In this document: positions 17,546 through 26,443 of the stretch, piece after piece
How positions within the stretch are numbered: position 1 is the first letter of the stretch
Layout: each line of letters starts with the position of its first letter
Origin: Flavipsychrobacter sp.
Lineage (GTDB): Bacteria; Bacteroidota; Bacteroidia; Chitinophagales; Chitinophagaceae
Reading direction: 5' to 3'
Length of the DNA stretch: 64,000 bases
Assembly (NCBI GenBank): GCA_016786615.1
Contig: JAEUVX010000009.1
Span: forward strand, 186,001 to 250,000
Notes under the pieces: generated by a model
What the model was told of the DNA's origin: nothing
What the model saw: the letters and a program-made list of their open reading frames with translations, nothing else
The model's database searches: none
Program-made: the position numbers and the translations under genes

Positions 17546-18091
17546 TTAAAGCTGCGTAGCAGTGTAAACTACATCTACAGTATAAGTACCTGCAGGGTAA
17601 GCAAAACCCGGTGTAGCTTCATACATTACACTGAATGTTTGGTTACCACCGTTGTTACAGTTTGTCAACAGGTTTGCAGCTGTTGATGACAGACCAGCAA
17701 AACCACTGAATGAACCTGCGATAGCACCACCTGTACCGTTTGCACTTACTTTAAGAGCAAGAACACCGGAAACAGGCATTACAGGAGCAGGAGTAGTAGA
17801 ACCTGTATAAGAGAAGTTTGTTGCATTTGTTTTTACAGTAACATCGAATTTTTTATTTGAACGTACTTTCAAACCTTGTGCTGCTGACTGAACACCGTTT
17901 GCATAATCGTTAACTGTGTTGAAAGCCAGATTAACTGCTGCACCTGTTGCGCTGTTATTACCTGTGAAAGTTAATTCGATAGCGTTGCTCAGGTTCAGGT
18001 TAACTGTTTGAGTAGCAGTAGAAGAAGCGTTTTGTGCTTTAGCTGCGAAACCTGTGATACCCAGAGCGATGATTGCGATTACCTTTTTCAT
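17546..18091 (-). CDS. Secreted beta-rich protein of unknown function
   Basis: 181 residues with a clear signal peptide (MKKVIAIIALGITGFAAKAQ). The mature part is rich in Ala, Asn, Thr and Gly, with alternating beta-strand patterns (TQTVNLNLSNAIELTFTG near the start, YPAGTYTVDVVYTATQ at the end). The final motif resembles the last strand of WxL/DUF4402-like surface proteins or fimbrial subunits, but I cannot assign a family. There is no T9SS sorting domain. Its own strong terminator and uniform codon choice (gct, gca, aac, aca) suggest an abundantly made, monocistronic product. A CATCTTTG sequence, one base off the -7 consensus, lies upstream on the minus strand. Confidence 0.8.
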   Translation of the reverse strand: MKKVIAIIALGITGFAAKAQNASSTATQTVNLNLSNAIELTFTGNNSATGAAVNLAFNTVNDYANGVQSAAQGLKVRSNKKFDVTVKTNATNFSYTGSTTPAPVMPVSGVLALKVSANGTGGAIAGSFSGFAGLSSTAANLLTNCNNGGNQTFSVMYEATPGFAYPAGTYTVDVVYTATQL

Positions 18092-18184
18092 TTTAATTTG
18101 TTTGTTGTTTGATTATTTGATTAATGTTTGTTTGTCCGTTATTGTGATACAAAGATGGGGGTACCGGCAAGGCATTACGAAATA

Positions 18185-18232
18185 TTAAGCGCCTGTTAAC
18201 TCCAGCTTTACAACTGGTTAACAAGCGCTTAA
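18185..18232. repeat. Imperfect 16-bp inverted repeat in an intergenic region
   Basis: Arms ttaagcgcctgttaac (18185-18200) and gttaacaagcgcttaa (18217-18232) pair with one mismatch around a 16-nt centre that itself holds ccag/ctgg. It lies between the GGGP synthase stop (18278) and the secreted-protein promoter region, both minus strand. It lacks a good T-tract, so regulatory use is as likely as termination. Confidence 0.6.
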
Positions 18233-18277
18233 CAAATAAAAATATTCTGAAAAATATAGTGTGTAGAAGATGTAATG

Positions 18278-19039
18278 TTATTCTACAGTAGAAGTAGCAG
18301 CTTTTGTAGCTTGAGAAAGATCGCGGATAAGCATAGGGTCTCTTTCAATAGCATTGCCAACAACTATAATATTGGCGCCGGCACGACAATTTTCGTACAC
18401 CTTTTCAGGAGTATGAATACCACCACCAACAAAAAGAGGTATATCTATGCGGCTGCTGACTGTATGTATCATTTCTTTACTGATAGGGTTTTTAGCACCA
18501 CTACCTGCATCCATGTATATGATGTGTTTACCTTGCAACTCGCCCGCCCATGCTGTACAAAGTGCGATGTCAGGTTTATTTGCAGGTATCGGAGCTGCAT
18601 GGCTCATGTAGGATACAGTGGTAGGCATACCACCATCAATTACCATATAACCTGTTGATATAACCTCCAACCCGCTTGCTTTTACTGCAGGTGCAGAAAC
18701 AACATGCTGGCCAATTAATAATTCAGAGTTACGACCTGATATCAGCGACAGGTATAAAAGTGCATCGGCGTATGGTGTTACTTGCGCCGGGCTGCCCGGG
18801 AATAGAATAACCGGTATATCACTTTCTGCTTTAAAACGTTGGATACAGGCTTCGAGATTGTCAGCTACTACAAGACTCCCCCCCATCAAAACATAGTCAA
18901 CAGCAGCGTCATTGCATAATTGTGCCATGTATTTCATATCTGCAGGAGCTACTTTATCGGGGTCTATTAATACAGCAAAGCCACTACGGTTTTGCCGTTT
19001 CATAGTAATGAGATCCTGATATATTTTTCCTGTAGCCAT
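18278..19039 (-). CDS. Geranylgeranylglyceryl phosphate synthase family protein
   Basis: Prenyltransferase of the PcrB/GGGPS TIM-barrel family, 253 residues from ATG 19039. Features: FAVLIDPDKVAPADM at the N-terminus, DYVLMGGSLV, VILFPGSPAQVTPYADALLYLSLIS (positions about 80-104), STGYMVIDGG, YMDAGSGAKNPIS, and VGGGIHTPEKV with the phosphate-binding GNAIERD. Archaeal and some Bacteroidota enzymes couple geranylgeranyl diphosphate to sn-glycerol-1-phosphate, making an ether lipid precursor. Bacteroidota members of this group are known; the physiological lipid is unclear. TTG 19045 is a weaker alternative start. Confidence 0.9.
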   Translation of the reverse strand: MATGKIYQDLITMKRQNRSGFAVLIDPDKVAPADMKYMAQLCNDAAVDYVLMGGSLVVADNLEACIQRFKAESDIPVILFPGSPAQVTPYADALLYLSLISGRNSELLIGQHVVSAPAVKASGLEVISTGYMVIDGGMPTTVSYMSHAAPIPANKPDIALCTAWAGELQGKHIIYMDAGSGAKNPISKEMIHTVSSRIDIPLFVGGGIHTPEKVYENCRAGANIIVVGNAIERDPMLIRDLSQATKAATSTVE

Positions 19040-19120
19040 AAACAAATACCGAGCAACGACACAAAAATGCGTAATTAATCGCTTTTATGCCACAAAAACT
19101 TTCAATAAAGGAATGAATTG

Positions 19121-19552
19121 TTATTTCTTTAAAGCATCCCTGATTTCCATCAGCAACTTATCTGTAGATGAAGGCTCTGCCGGTGCAGCCGGAGCTTCTT
19201 CCTGTTTCTTTTGCATACGGGTCATAGCACGTACAACCAGAAATATACAAAAAGCTATAATAAGGAAGTCTACAATGGTTTGTATAAAATGTCCGTATGC
19301 AAATACGTTAGCACCCGCTTCTTTAGCCTGAGACAATGAGTTGTAAACATCGCCGTCTTTAGCAGCTTTTAGCACCATAAACTTATCGTCAAATTTCTGT
19401 CCGCCGGTAGCCATGCCTATTATCGGCATTAAAATATCATCCACCATAGCTGTAACGATTTTGCCAAATGCACCACCTATTACCACACCCACTGCAAGGT
19501 CAATAACATTGCCACGCATGGCAAAAGCTTTGAAATCCTGAAAAAAGCCCAT
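19121..19552 (-). CDS. mscL: Large-conductance mechanosensitive channel
   Basis: Inner-membrane emergency valve that opens on hypo-osmotic shock. 143 residues with the family layout: GFFQDFKAFAMRGNVIDLAVGVVIG... begins with the amphipathic N-terminal helix then TM1 (about 17-37, the Gly/Ala-rich pore helix GVVIGGAFGKIV), a periplasmic loop, TM2 (about 85-105, FIQTIVDFLIIAFCIFLVVRA), and a charged cytoplasmic C-terminal helix (STDKLLMEIRDALKK). ATG at 19552. Monocistronic between GGGP synthase and the divergent efflux operon. Confidence 0.95.
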   Translation of the reverse strand: MGFFQDFKAFAMRGNVIDLAVGVVIGGAFGKIVTAMVDDILMPIIGMATGGQKFDDKFMVLKAAKDGDVYNSLSQAKEAGANVFAYGHFIQTIVDFLIIAFCIFLVVRAMTRMQKKQEEAPAAPAEPSSTDKLLMEIRDALKK

Positions 19553-19686
19553 ATGTATAGATTTTTCTTAAAGCTAATAATTATTAACTGAAACGGAAAT
19601 ATCCAACATCGAAACAGCATATGGTAACAAACGTATAATCAACTATATATTTTACTGATACTGGGTATAGATACAAAATATACATG

Positions 19687-19714
19687 GGAAACGTTTTTTA
19701 TAAAAAACGTTTCC
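19687..19714. promoter_or_regulatory. Perfect 28-bp palindrome, likely TetR operator
   Basis: Half-site ggaaacgtttttta is followed directly by its exact reverse complement, with the dyad axis between 19700 and 19701. It abuts a -7 box TAGTTTTG (19716-19723) and lies 18 nt before the tetR start, the expected place for an autoregulatory operator. Confidence 0.8.
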
Positions 19715-19715
19715 A

Positions 19716-19723
19716 TAGTTTTG
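19716..19723 (+). promoter_or_regulatory. -7 promoter box TAGTTTTG of the efflux operon
   Basis: Exact match to TAnnTTTG, immediately downstream of the 28-bp palindrome and 9 nt before ATG 19733, implying a very short leader. Repressor bound to the palindrome would cover the upstream promoter half. Confidence 0.5.
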
Positions 19724-19732
19724 CCCCCGATT

Positions 19733-20359
19733 ATGGAACCACTAACTAAAATACTCAGTGCGTCCGCGGAATTGTTCAGGCAATACGGCTTTAAAACAAT
19801 TACGATGGATGATATAGCGAGAAGAGCGGGTATTTCGAAAAAGACCCTGTATCAGCACTTTGCTAATAAAAACGAGGTAGTAAACGAGTCTATTACATGG
19901 TTTCAATGCCATGTATCAGATAATTGCCTGTCGATAATGACATCTGCCGAAAATGCGATTGAAGGTATGGTACGTGTTATGGGCATGTTTGACCAGGTAT
20001 TAGCGAATATGAATCCATTGGGCATGTTGGAACTGGAGCGATATTACCCCGATGCATTTAAGAAGTTTAAATCAAACATGCTGGAAAAGGATATTGAGGC
20101 TATCAAAAACAATATTATTTGGGGGATGCAGGAAGGTTTGTATAGAGATGGATTAAATGCAGATTTTATGGCACGCTACCGTATGGAGATATCTATGCTG
20201 GTGCTGCACCCCAACCTGATGATTAATACCCGCAACGATCTGCAGTTTGTTATGCATGAAGTAAGCGAACACTTTTTGTATGGCATTATGACACCCAAAG
20301 GGGAAAAACTATACCAGAAATATAAAGAACAATACTTAAAGCAAGTTTCTAAATTATGA
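19733..20359 (+). CDS. TetR/AcrR family transcriptional regulator
   Basis: 208-residue one-component repressor. The N-terminal helix-turn-helix domain is standard: ILSASAELFRQYGFKTITMD, then DIARRAGISKKTLYQHFANK (about residues 28-47). The C-terminal ligand-binding part is alpha-helical and unassigned. ATG 19733 is preferred to upstream in-frame codons because it sits just past the promoter. Its stop overlaps the tolC start as ATGA. It probably represses its own operon through the palindrome at 19687-19714 and is released by a compound that the pump exports. Confidence 0.92.
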   Translation: MEPLTKILSASAELFRQYGFKTITMDDIARRAGISKKTLYQHFANKNEVVNESITWFQCHVSDNCLSIMTSAENAIEGMVRVMGMFDQVLANMNPLGMLELERYYPDAFKKFKSNMLEKDIEAIKNNIIWGMQEGLYRDGLNADFMARYRMEISMLVLHPNLMINTRNDLQFVMHEVSEHFLYGIMTPKGEKLYQKYKEQYLKQVSKL

Positions 20360-21717
20360 GACGATTGATATCTAAAACCACGTTAGCACTATGCCTGTTG
20401 CCACTCGCCATGTACGGGCAAACAGAAGTATCGCAGGAAGCGGTAGCACTGAGCCTTGAAGATGCTATGAAATATGCTGTAAAGCATAATGTAAGTGCAA
20501 AAAATGCAAGATTGGATGTAAAAAAGCAAAGAGCTATTAATGCAGAAGTTACAGGTATAGCATTGCCAAATATTAAAGCAGAAGGTCAGTATACTGATTT
20601 CCTGAACCCACAGAAATCATTCATTCCTGGAGATTTCGTAGGTATGCCAGGTATATTTATTCCTGTACAGTTCACACCAAAGTATGGTGTAACAGCAAGT
20701 GGCTCTGCTTCTCAGATATTGTTTGATGGTAGCGTAATGGTTGCTTTGCAGGCACGTAACGGATTGATGAAGCTATACGAACAAAGTGCAACGCTGAGCG
20801 AAGAAAACATTCGTTATGAAGTTCAAAAATCATACTATGCGTTTATCATTTCTAAAAAGCAATACCAAGCTATTGCTAACAACATGCAAAACTTACGTAG
20901 GGTTGCATTTGAGATGAAAACAATGTATGAGACAGGTATGATTGAGAAAATTGAAGTAGATCGTATCAATGTGCAATTAAACAACCTGATATCTGACAGT
21001 CTGCGTTTAGGTGCGTTAATAGATGTTACAGAGCAAATGCTGAAATACAACATGGGTATGGATATTGCCCAGCAAATTGTACTGACCGATACAGTTGTAG
21101 ATAGCAAAATAGCAGATGCAGCAAGTATGGTGTTAAGTACAGAAGCTGATTATGATGATCGTACTGAGTATAACCTCATGAATACGCAACTGAAGCTAAA
21201 TCAATATAATCTTAAAAGACATCGTTTATCTGGCTTGCCAACTTTAGCAGCATTTGCTAGTGTAGGTTACAACTATTCTACGAACGAATTTAACGAGGTG
21301 TTCAGTTTCTATAATAACTATCAGTTTTATTCTCTGTGGGGCTTAAAACTCTCAGTGCCATTGTTTGATGGTATGCAACGTATAAACAGGGTAAAACAAG
21401 CCAAGATTACTGTTAAACAAACAGAGAATAACATGGAAGGTTTGAAAAGAGCTATTGATTTACAAACAGCATCTTCAAAAACGAATCTTAAAAATGCATT
21501 GTTGAGCTTGGATAATCAACAGCAAAACATGAAACTGGCAGAAAATGTTTTAGACATAGCAAATAAGAAGTATAAAGCAGGTGTAGGGAGTAATCTGGAG
21601 ATTGTAGAAGCACAGTCAGACTTGGTACTATCTCAGACAAACTATTTCAATGCTATGATGAATGTAATTAACGCAAAGTCGGATTTGCAAAAAGCAACAG
21701 GACAATTTAAAAAATAG
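20356..21717 (+). CDS. TolC family outer-membrane efflux protein
   Basis: Outer-membrane channel of the tripartite pump, 453 residues with a signal peptide (ALCLLPLAMYGQ). Two OEP repeats are visible: the N-terminal ALSLEDAMKYAVKHNVSAKNARLDV, and near the end YKAGVGSNLEIVEAQSDL, the typical second-repeat motif (each under the long alpha-barrel helices). ALKLSVPLFDGMQRINRVKQA-type text (GLKLSVPLFDG) marks a barrel strand. Coupled to tetR by ATGA and followed 37 nt later by the adaptor gene. Confidence 0.93.
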   Translation: MRRLISKTTLALCLLPLAMYGQTEVSQEAVALSLEDAMKYAVKHNVSAKNARLDVKKQRAINAEVTGIALPNIKAEGQYTDFLNPQKSFIPGDFVGMPGIFIPVQFTPKYGVTASGSASQILFDGSVMVALQARNGLMKLYEQSATLSEENIRYEVQKSYYAFIISKKQYQAIANNMQNLRRVAFEMKTMYETGMIEKIEVDRINVQLNNLISDSLRLGALIDVTEQMLKYNMGMDIAQQIVLTDTVVDSKIADAASMVLSTEADYDDRTEYNLMNTQLKLNQYNLKRHRLSGLPTLAAFASVGYNYSTNEFNEVFSFYNNYQFYSLWGLKLSVPLFDGMQRINRVKQAKITVKQTENNMEGLKRAIDLQTASSKTNLKNALLSLDNQQQNMKLAENVLDIANKKYKAGVGSNLEIVEAQSDLVLSQTNYFNAMMNVINAKSDLQKATGQFKK

Positions 21718-21754
21718 AACAACCATTTAATCAACTCATTATAAAATATATAGC

Positions 21755-22858
21755 ATGAAACGCTCACTCTATTTATTATTAATATCAACAACAATACTGG
21801 CTGCGTGCGGTGGTGATGATAAAAGTGCCCAAGGCGAAGCTGAACTGGTGAAGCTTAAAAAAGAACGCGCTACACTTGATGAAAAGATTGCAAAGCTGGA
21901 ACTGGAAGTAAATAAAAACAAACCGGGTAAGGCAACTGCAGTATCGGTAATGGTAGCAACGCCACAACAGTTCAACTCATTTGTAGAAGTGCAGGCAAAT
22001 GTAAATGGCGACCAGAATGTATTGGCAACGCCACAGGCACCGGGAACTATACAAAAAGTATTGGTACACGCCGGGCAAAAAGTAAGCAAGGGCCAAACTT
22101 TAGCAATACTTGAGGCAGGAGCTGTTGAACAGCAGATAAAAGCTGCTGATGCACAGTTAGTTTTAGCAAAACAAGTATATGAAAAGACGCAAAAGCTTTG
22201 GGCTCAGAATATCGGGTCAGAAGTGCAATACTTAACCACCAAAGCTACATACGAGGCAGCGTCTAAAAATAAAGAGGCATTGATTGCCCAGCGCGGTATG
22301 TACTCAATAAAATCACCAATAAGTGGTACGGTAGATGCGGTAAATATTAAAGAGGGAGATGTAGCTTCTCCGGGTATGGTTGGTATCCGTGTAGTAAACT
22401 TCGATGCCCTGAAAATACAGGCAAATCTTGGCGAGAACTATCTGGGTAAGGTAAAAGAAGGTAATCCTGTCAATCTGATTTTTGCAGATACAAAAGATAC
22501 AATCAAGTCAAAACTTACTTATGTGTCAAAGTCTGTAGATCCTGTATCACGCGCATTTCAGGTAGAGATAAGGCTTGGAAGTAATAACAAGCTATATCCT
22601 AACATGAGCTGTAAAATGCAGATAGCAAACTATCAAAACAGTAAAGCATTAGTGGTGCCTGTATCTGTAATACAAAATACTGCCGAAGGTGAACTGATGT
22701 ACATAGCAGACGGTAATAAAGCAAAAGCAGTCATCGTAAAATCTGGCCGCAACTCAAATGGATTGGTAGAAATACTGGAGGGTTTGAAGGAAGGTGACAG
22801 GGTTATCACAGCTGGTTATGCCGAACTTGACAACGGCGACCTGATAAACGTAGAATAA
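21755..22858 (+). CDS. RND efflux periplasmic adaptor lipoprotein (membrane fusion protein)
   Basis: 367-residue lipoprotein with a lipobox LAAC (Cys18). A short coiled coil (about 30-55) precedes the barrel-sandwich half-motifs: GTIQKVLVHAGQKVSKGQTL, and SPISGTVDAVNIKEGDVASPG after the helical hairpin. A beta-barrel domain (KIQANLGENYLGKV) and a membrane-proximal domain ending GLKEGDRVITAGYAELDNGD complete it. It links the RND permease to the TolC-type channel. The next gene starts 33 nt downstream. Confidence 0.93.
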   Translation: MKRSLYLLLISTTILAACGGDDKSAQGEAELVKLKKERATLDEKIAKLELEVNKNKPGKATAVSVMVATPQQFNSFVEVQANVNGDQNVLATPQAPGTIQKVLVHAGQKVSKGQTLAILEAGAVEQQIKAADAQLVLAKQVYEKTQKLWAQNIGSEVQYLTTKATYEAASKNKEALIAQRGMYSIKSPISGTVDAVNIKEGDVASPGMVGIRVVNFDALKIQANLGENYLGKVKEGNPVNLIFADTKDTIKSKLTYVSKSVDPVSRAFQVEIRLGSNNKLYPNMSCKMQIANYQNSKALVVPVSVIQNTAEGELMYIADGNKAKAVIVKSGRNSNGLVEILEGLKEGDRVITAGYAELDNGDLINVE

Positions 22859-22891
22859 TACATTACACTCACCAAGCGAAAAAATATTTCA

Positions 22892-25800
22892 ATGAAAGAC
22901 GTAGTCAAAAAGTTTAACCCGTCGAGTTGGTTTATTGATAACCGAACTGCGGTATATATACTTACCATCATCATTACCCTTACAGGTTTGATGGCGTATA
23001 ATAACCTGCCGAAAGAACAGTTTCCGGAGATAAAAATGCCGCAGATAATTGTACAGACAATCTACCCGGGCACATCTCCTGAAAACATGGAGAATCTTGT
23101 TACCAAGCCAATTGAAAAACAAGTGAAAAACCTGACGGGGGTAAAAAAAGTTACCAGCAACTCGTTTCAGGATTTCTCTGTGGTAATGATTGAGTTCAAC
23201 ACTGATGTAGAAGTTGATAAAGCAAAACAAGATGTAAAAGATGCGGTAGATAAGGCTCGCGTAGACCTGCCACAGAATCTTCCGAATGAACCGGAGGTAA
23301 ATGATATCAATTTCTCTGAGTTCCCGATTTTGTATGTAAATATCTCCGGTAATTATGACCTGAACAGGCTGAAGAAATATGCAGACCGTGTAAAGGATAA
23401 TATAGAGGAGATGAAGCAGATAAAGCGTGTTGACATGGTCGGCGCTTTAGAGAGGGAAATACAGATAAATGTAGATATGTATCGTATGGCTGCAGCAGGT
23501 TTCACGTTTGGTGATATCGAAAATGCAGTAGCTTATGAAAACATCACATCTACACCCGGTCAGGTATCTATGAGCAATCAGAAAAGGATATTGACTGTAA
23601 GAAATGAGTTCAAAAGTGCAGAACAGATTGGAAACCTCATAGTTAAAAACCAATATGGTAAAGCACTTTATCTGAAAGATATAGCAGATGTTTTAGACAA
23701 TTTTGAAGAACAGGAAAGCTACGCGCGTCTGGATAATAAAAATGTTATCACGCTCAATATCATCAAGGCAAAAGGTGAAAACCTGATTGAGGCATCAGAC
23801 AATATTATGAAGCTGGTGGAGGAAATGAAACACAGTGAATTGCCGAAAGACCTGGATATTGTTATTACGGGAGACCAGTCTGACCAGACACGTCATACGC
23901 TTGAAGATTTGATTAATACAATCATCATCGGCTTTATATTGGTTACTGTTATCCTCATGTTCTTTATGGGTGTTACCAATGCATTGTTCGTGGCTATGTC
24001 GGTACCGCTTTCGTGTGCAATAGCATTTATGTTCATGCCCACTATCGATTTTACACTGAACATGATTGTGCTATTCTCGTTCCTGCTGGCATTAGGTATT
24101 GTGGTGGATGACGCGATTGTAGTAATAGAAAATACGCACAGGATATATGATAATGGTAAGATGGATATTAAGAAGGCAGCCAAGATGGCAACCAGCGAGG
24201 TATTCCTGCCTGTATTATCAGGTACCGTTACAACATTGATGCCCTTCATACCATTAGCCTTCTGGGATGGTGTTATCGGTTCATTCATGTTCTTCCTGCC
24301 CGTAACGTTGATTATTACATTGCTGGCATCGCTATTAGTGGCCTATATCATCAACCCGGTATTTGCTGTAGATTTTATGAAGCCGCATAAGCCAAATGAT
24401 GATGGCAAACGCAAATGGAGCAAGAAAGACAAAGTGGTGATGATAATATTCCTTTCTGTAGCGGCATTGTTCTATATAGCACAGTCATGGGGTATGGCAA
24501 ATTTTGTTGTATTTATTTACCTGTTTGTACTGTTAGAGAAATTTGTTTTTGAAAAATGGATACATAGTTTCCAGAACAAAGTATGGCCTGCATTTCAGGC
24601 ATGGTATGCAAAATGGCTGAAACGTGCATTGAACCGCCCTTGGGCTACAATGGGCATTACGGTAGCCATATTAGTATTCTCAATGGTATTGATGGGTATT
24701 CGTAGTCCTAAAGTAGTATTCTTCCCGAGTGGAGAACCCAACTTCGCATATGTATATCTGAATATGCCGGTTGGTACTGACCAGGCGTATACCAATCATG
24801 TATTGATGCAATTAGAAGAGCGCGTGAATAAAGCACTGGACATAGATCATGCAAAGGGCAAGAAAAATCCGATTGTAAAATCTGTAATAGCTAACGTAAC
24901 AGTTGGTGCGGTAGATCCTACAAGTGGTGAAGTAGGTAATTTCCCTAACAAGGGTAGGATAACTGTAGCTTTTGTGAAGTTTGCTGAAAGGGATGGCAAA
25001 TCAACTGCTGAATATCTCGAGCGTATCCGTGCATCTGTAAAAGGTGTTCCGGGTGCAGAGGTTACGGTAGATAAAGAACAAGGTGGCCCGCCATTGCCTA
25101 AGCCTGTATTAATTGAGATTAAAGGTGATAACCTTGATTCATTGATTGCAACTTCTGAAAAGCTGAAGAAGTATTTGTCTAAAAAACAAATACCGGGTGT
25201 AGAGGAATTACGCAGCGATTTCCAGAGCGATAAACCTGAAATTGTATTCGATCTCGATCGTGAAAGAATGAATAACGAGGGTATATCTACCGGGCAGGTA
25301 GTAATGAACCTGCGTACTGCGGTATTTGGTAAAGAAATATCTCGCTTCCGCGATGCGAATGATGACTACCCTATTACACTGCGCCTGAAGAAAGATCAGC
25401 GTGAGGACATAGATGCGGTGCGTAATATGCCAATGGTATTCCGTGATATGGGTATGGGTGGACAGATTCGCCAGGTACCGGTAAGTGCATTTGCTGATAT
25501 CAAATATGGTAATACATACGGTGGTATCAAACGTAAAGATCAGAAACGTATCATTTCATTGTCGTCAAACGTTATTACAGGCTTTAACGAAAATGAAGTA
25601 GTGGCTGCTGTACAGCGTGAGCTTAATAACTTCCAGGCACCAACGGGCATACTGATAAAAATGGGTGGACAGCAAGAAGAACAGGCTGAAACAATGGGCT
25701 TTCTGGGTAATGCCATGCTGATATCAATAGGGCTTATATTCCTTGTATTGATAATACAGTTCAATTCGTTCAGCCGTACAGTTATTATTATGACGGAGAT

Positions 25801-26293
25801 TGTGTTCAGTATATTCGGTGTATTCTTAGGTACCGGTATATTCAAAAACGACTTCTCAATTGTAATGAGTGGTATTGGTATAGTAGCATTGGCTGGTATT
25901 GTGGTGCGAAATGGTATATTGCTCGTAGAGTTTATGGATTTGATGTTGAAAGATGGTATGGAGCCATATGATGCGATAGTTGAAGCTGGCCGTACCCGCA
26001 TGACACCGGTATTGCTTACAGCAACGGCCGCTATACTTGGCCTGATACCACTTGGTGTTGGCCTGAACATAGACTTTGCTTCTTTCTTCAGCACACTAAA
26101 TCCGCACATCTATTTTGGTGGCGATAGTGTAGCATTCTGGGGCCCGTTAGCATGGACAATGATTTATGGTCTTAGTTTCGCTACGTTCCTTACGTTGATA
26201 ATAGTACCTGTAATGATGTTGTTGAGTTTCCGCTTCAAAGCACGTATAAAACGTTGGAGAGAGAAAGCTGCAATAGCAATGGAGGAAAAATAA
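22892..26293 (+). CDS. RND efflux transporter permease (AcrB/HAE1 superfamily)
   Basis: Proton-driven inner-membrane pump, 1133 residues. N-terminal TM1 (NRTAVYILTIIITLTGLMAY), porter domain with EQFPEIKMPQIIVQTIYPG and SPENMENLVTKPIE, and the TM4 relay motif ALGIVVDDAIVVIEN with the paired Asp residues. The second half repeats the layout and ends with TMs near ILLVEFMD and GLIPLGVGLNIDF. An insertion around residues 490-560 carries extra hydrophobic and charged segments (KRKWSKKDKVVMIIFLSVAA), longer than in AcrB. Last gene of the operon; a strong terminator follows at 26335-26362. Substrates unknown. Confidence 0.95.
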   Translation: MKDVVKKFNPSSWFIDNRTAVYILTIIITLTGLMAYNNLPKEQFPEIKMPQIIVQTIYPGTSPENMENLVTKPIEKQVKNLTGVKKVTSNSFQDFSVVMIEFNTDVEVDKAKQDVKDAVDKARVDLPQNLPNEPEVNDINFSEFPILYVNISGNYDLNRLKKYADRVKDNIEEMKQIKRVDMVGALEREIQINVDMYRMAAAGFTFGDIENAVAYENITSTPGQVSMSNQKRILTVRNEFKSAEQIGNLIVKNQYGKALYLKDIADVLDNFEEQESYARLDNKNVITLNIIKAKGENLIEASDNIMKLVEEMKHSELPKDLDIVITGDQSDQTRHTLEDLINTIIIGFILVTVILMFFMGVTNALFVAMSVPLSCAIAFMFMPTIDFTLNMIVLFSFLLALGIVVDDAIVVIENTHRIYDNGKMDIKKAAKMATSEVFLPVLSGTVTTLMPFIPLAFWDGVIGSFMFFLPVTLIITLLASLLVAYIINPVFAVDFMKPHKPNDDGKRKWSKKDKVVMIIFLSVAALFYIAQSWGMANFVVFIYLFVLLEKFVFEKWIHSFQNKVWPAFQAWYAKWLKRALNRPWATMGITVAILVFSMVLMGIRSPKVVFFPSGEPNFAYVYLNMPVGTDQAYTNHVLMQLEERVNKALDIDHAKGKKNPIVKSVIANVTVGAVDPTSGEVGNFPNKGRITVAFVKFAERDGKSTAEYLERIRASVKGVPGAEVTVDKEQGGPPLPKPVLIEIKGDNLDSLIATSEKLKKYLSKKQIPGVEELRSDFQSDKPEIVFDLDRERMNNEGISTGQVVMNLRTAVFGKEISRFRDANDDYPITLRLKKDQREDIDAVRNMPMVFRDMGMGGQIRQVPVSAFADIKYGNTYGGIKRKDQKRIISLSSNVITGFNENEVVAAVQRELNNFQAPTGILIKMGGQQEEQAETMGFLGNAMLISIGLIFLVLIIQFNSFSRTVIIMTEIVFSIFGVFLGTGIFKNDFSIVMSGIGIVALAGIVVRNGILLVEFMDLMLKDGMEPYDAIVEAGRTRMTPVLLTATAAILGLIPLGVGLNIDFASFFSTLNPHIYFGGDSVAFWGPLAWTMIYGLSFATFLTLIIVPVMMLLSFRFKARIKRWREKAAIAMEEK

Positions 26294-26334
26294 TATTGGA
26301 TTGACAGACTGGTATAATGAATCGATGGATTGGT

Positions 26335-26362
26335 AAAAAGGGCGCTATATAGCGCCCTTTTT
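26335..26362 (+). terminator. Intrinsic terminator of the efflux operon
   Basis: Perfect 13-bp stem, left arm aaaaagggcgcta and right arm tagcgcccttttt with a 2-nt centre, ending in a T-run. Symmetry would let it work on both strands. Confidence 0.9.
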
Positions 26363-26443
26363 GTTACATATAGTTGTTTCAATCCATTTGTTTGTCTGAA
26401 AACACATATATGTTCTGTATTTTTGAAGCCTGAACGAAAGGAT

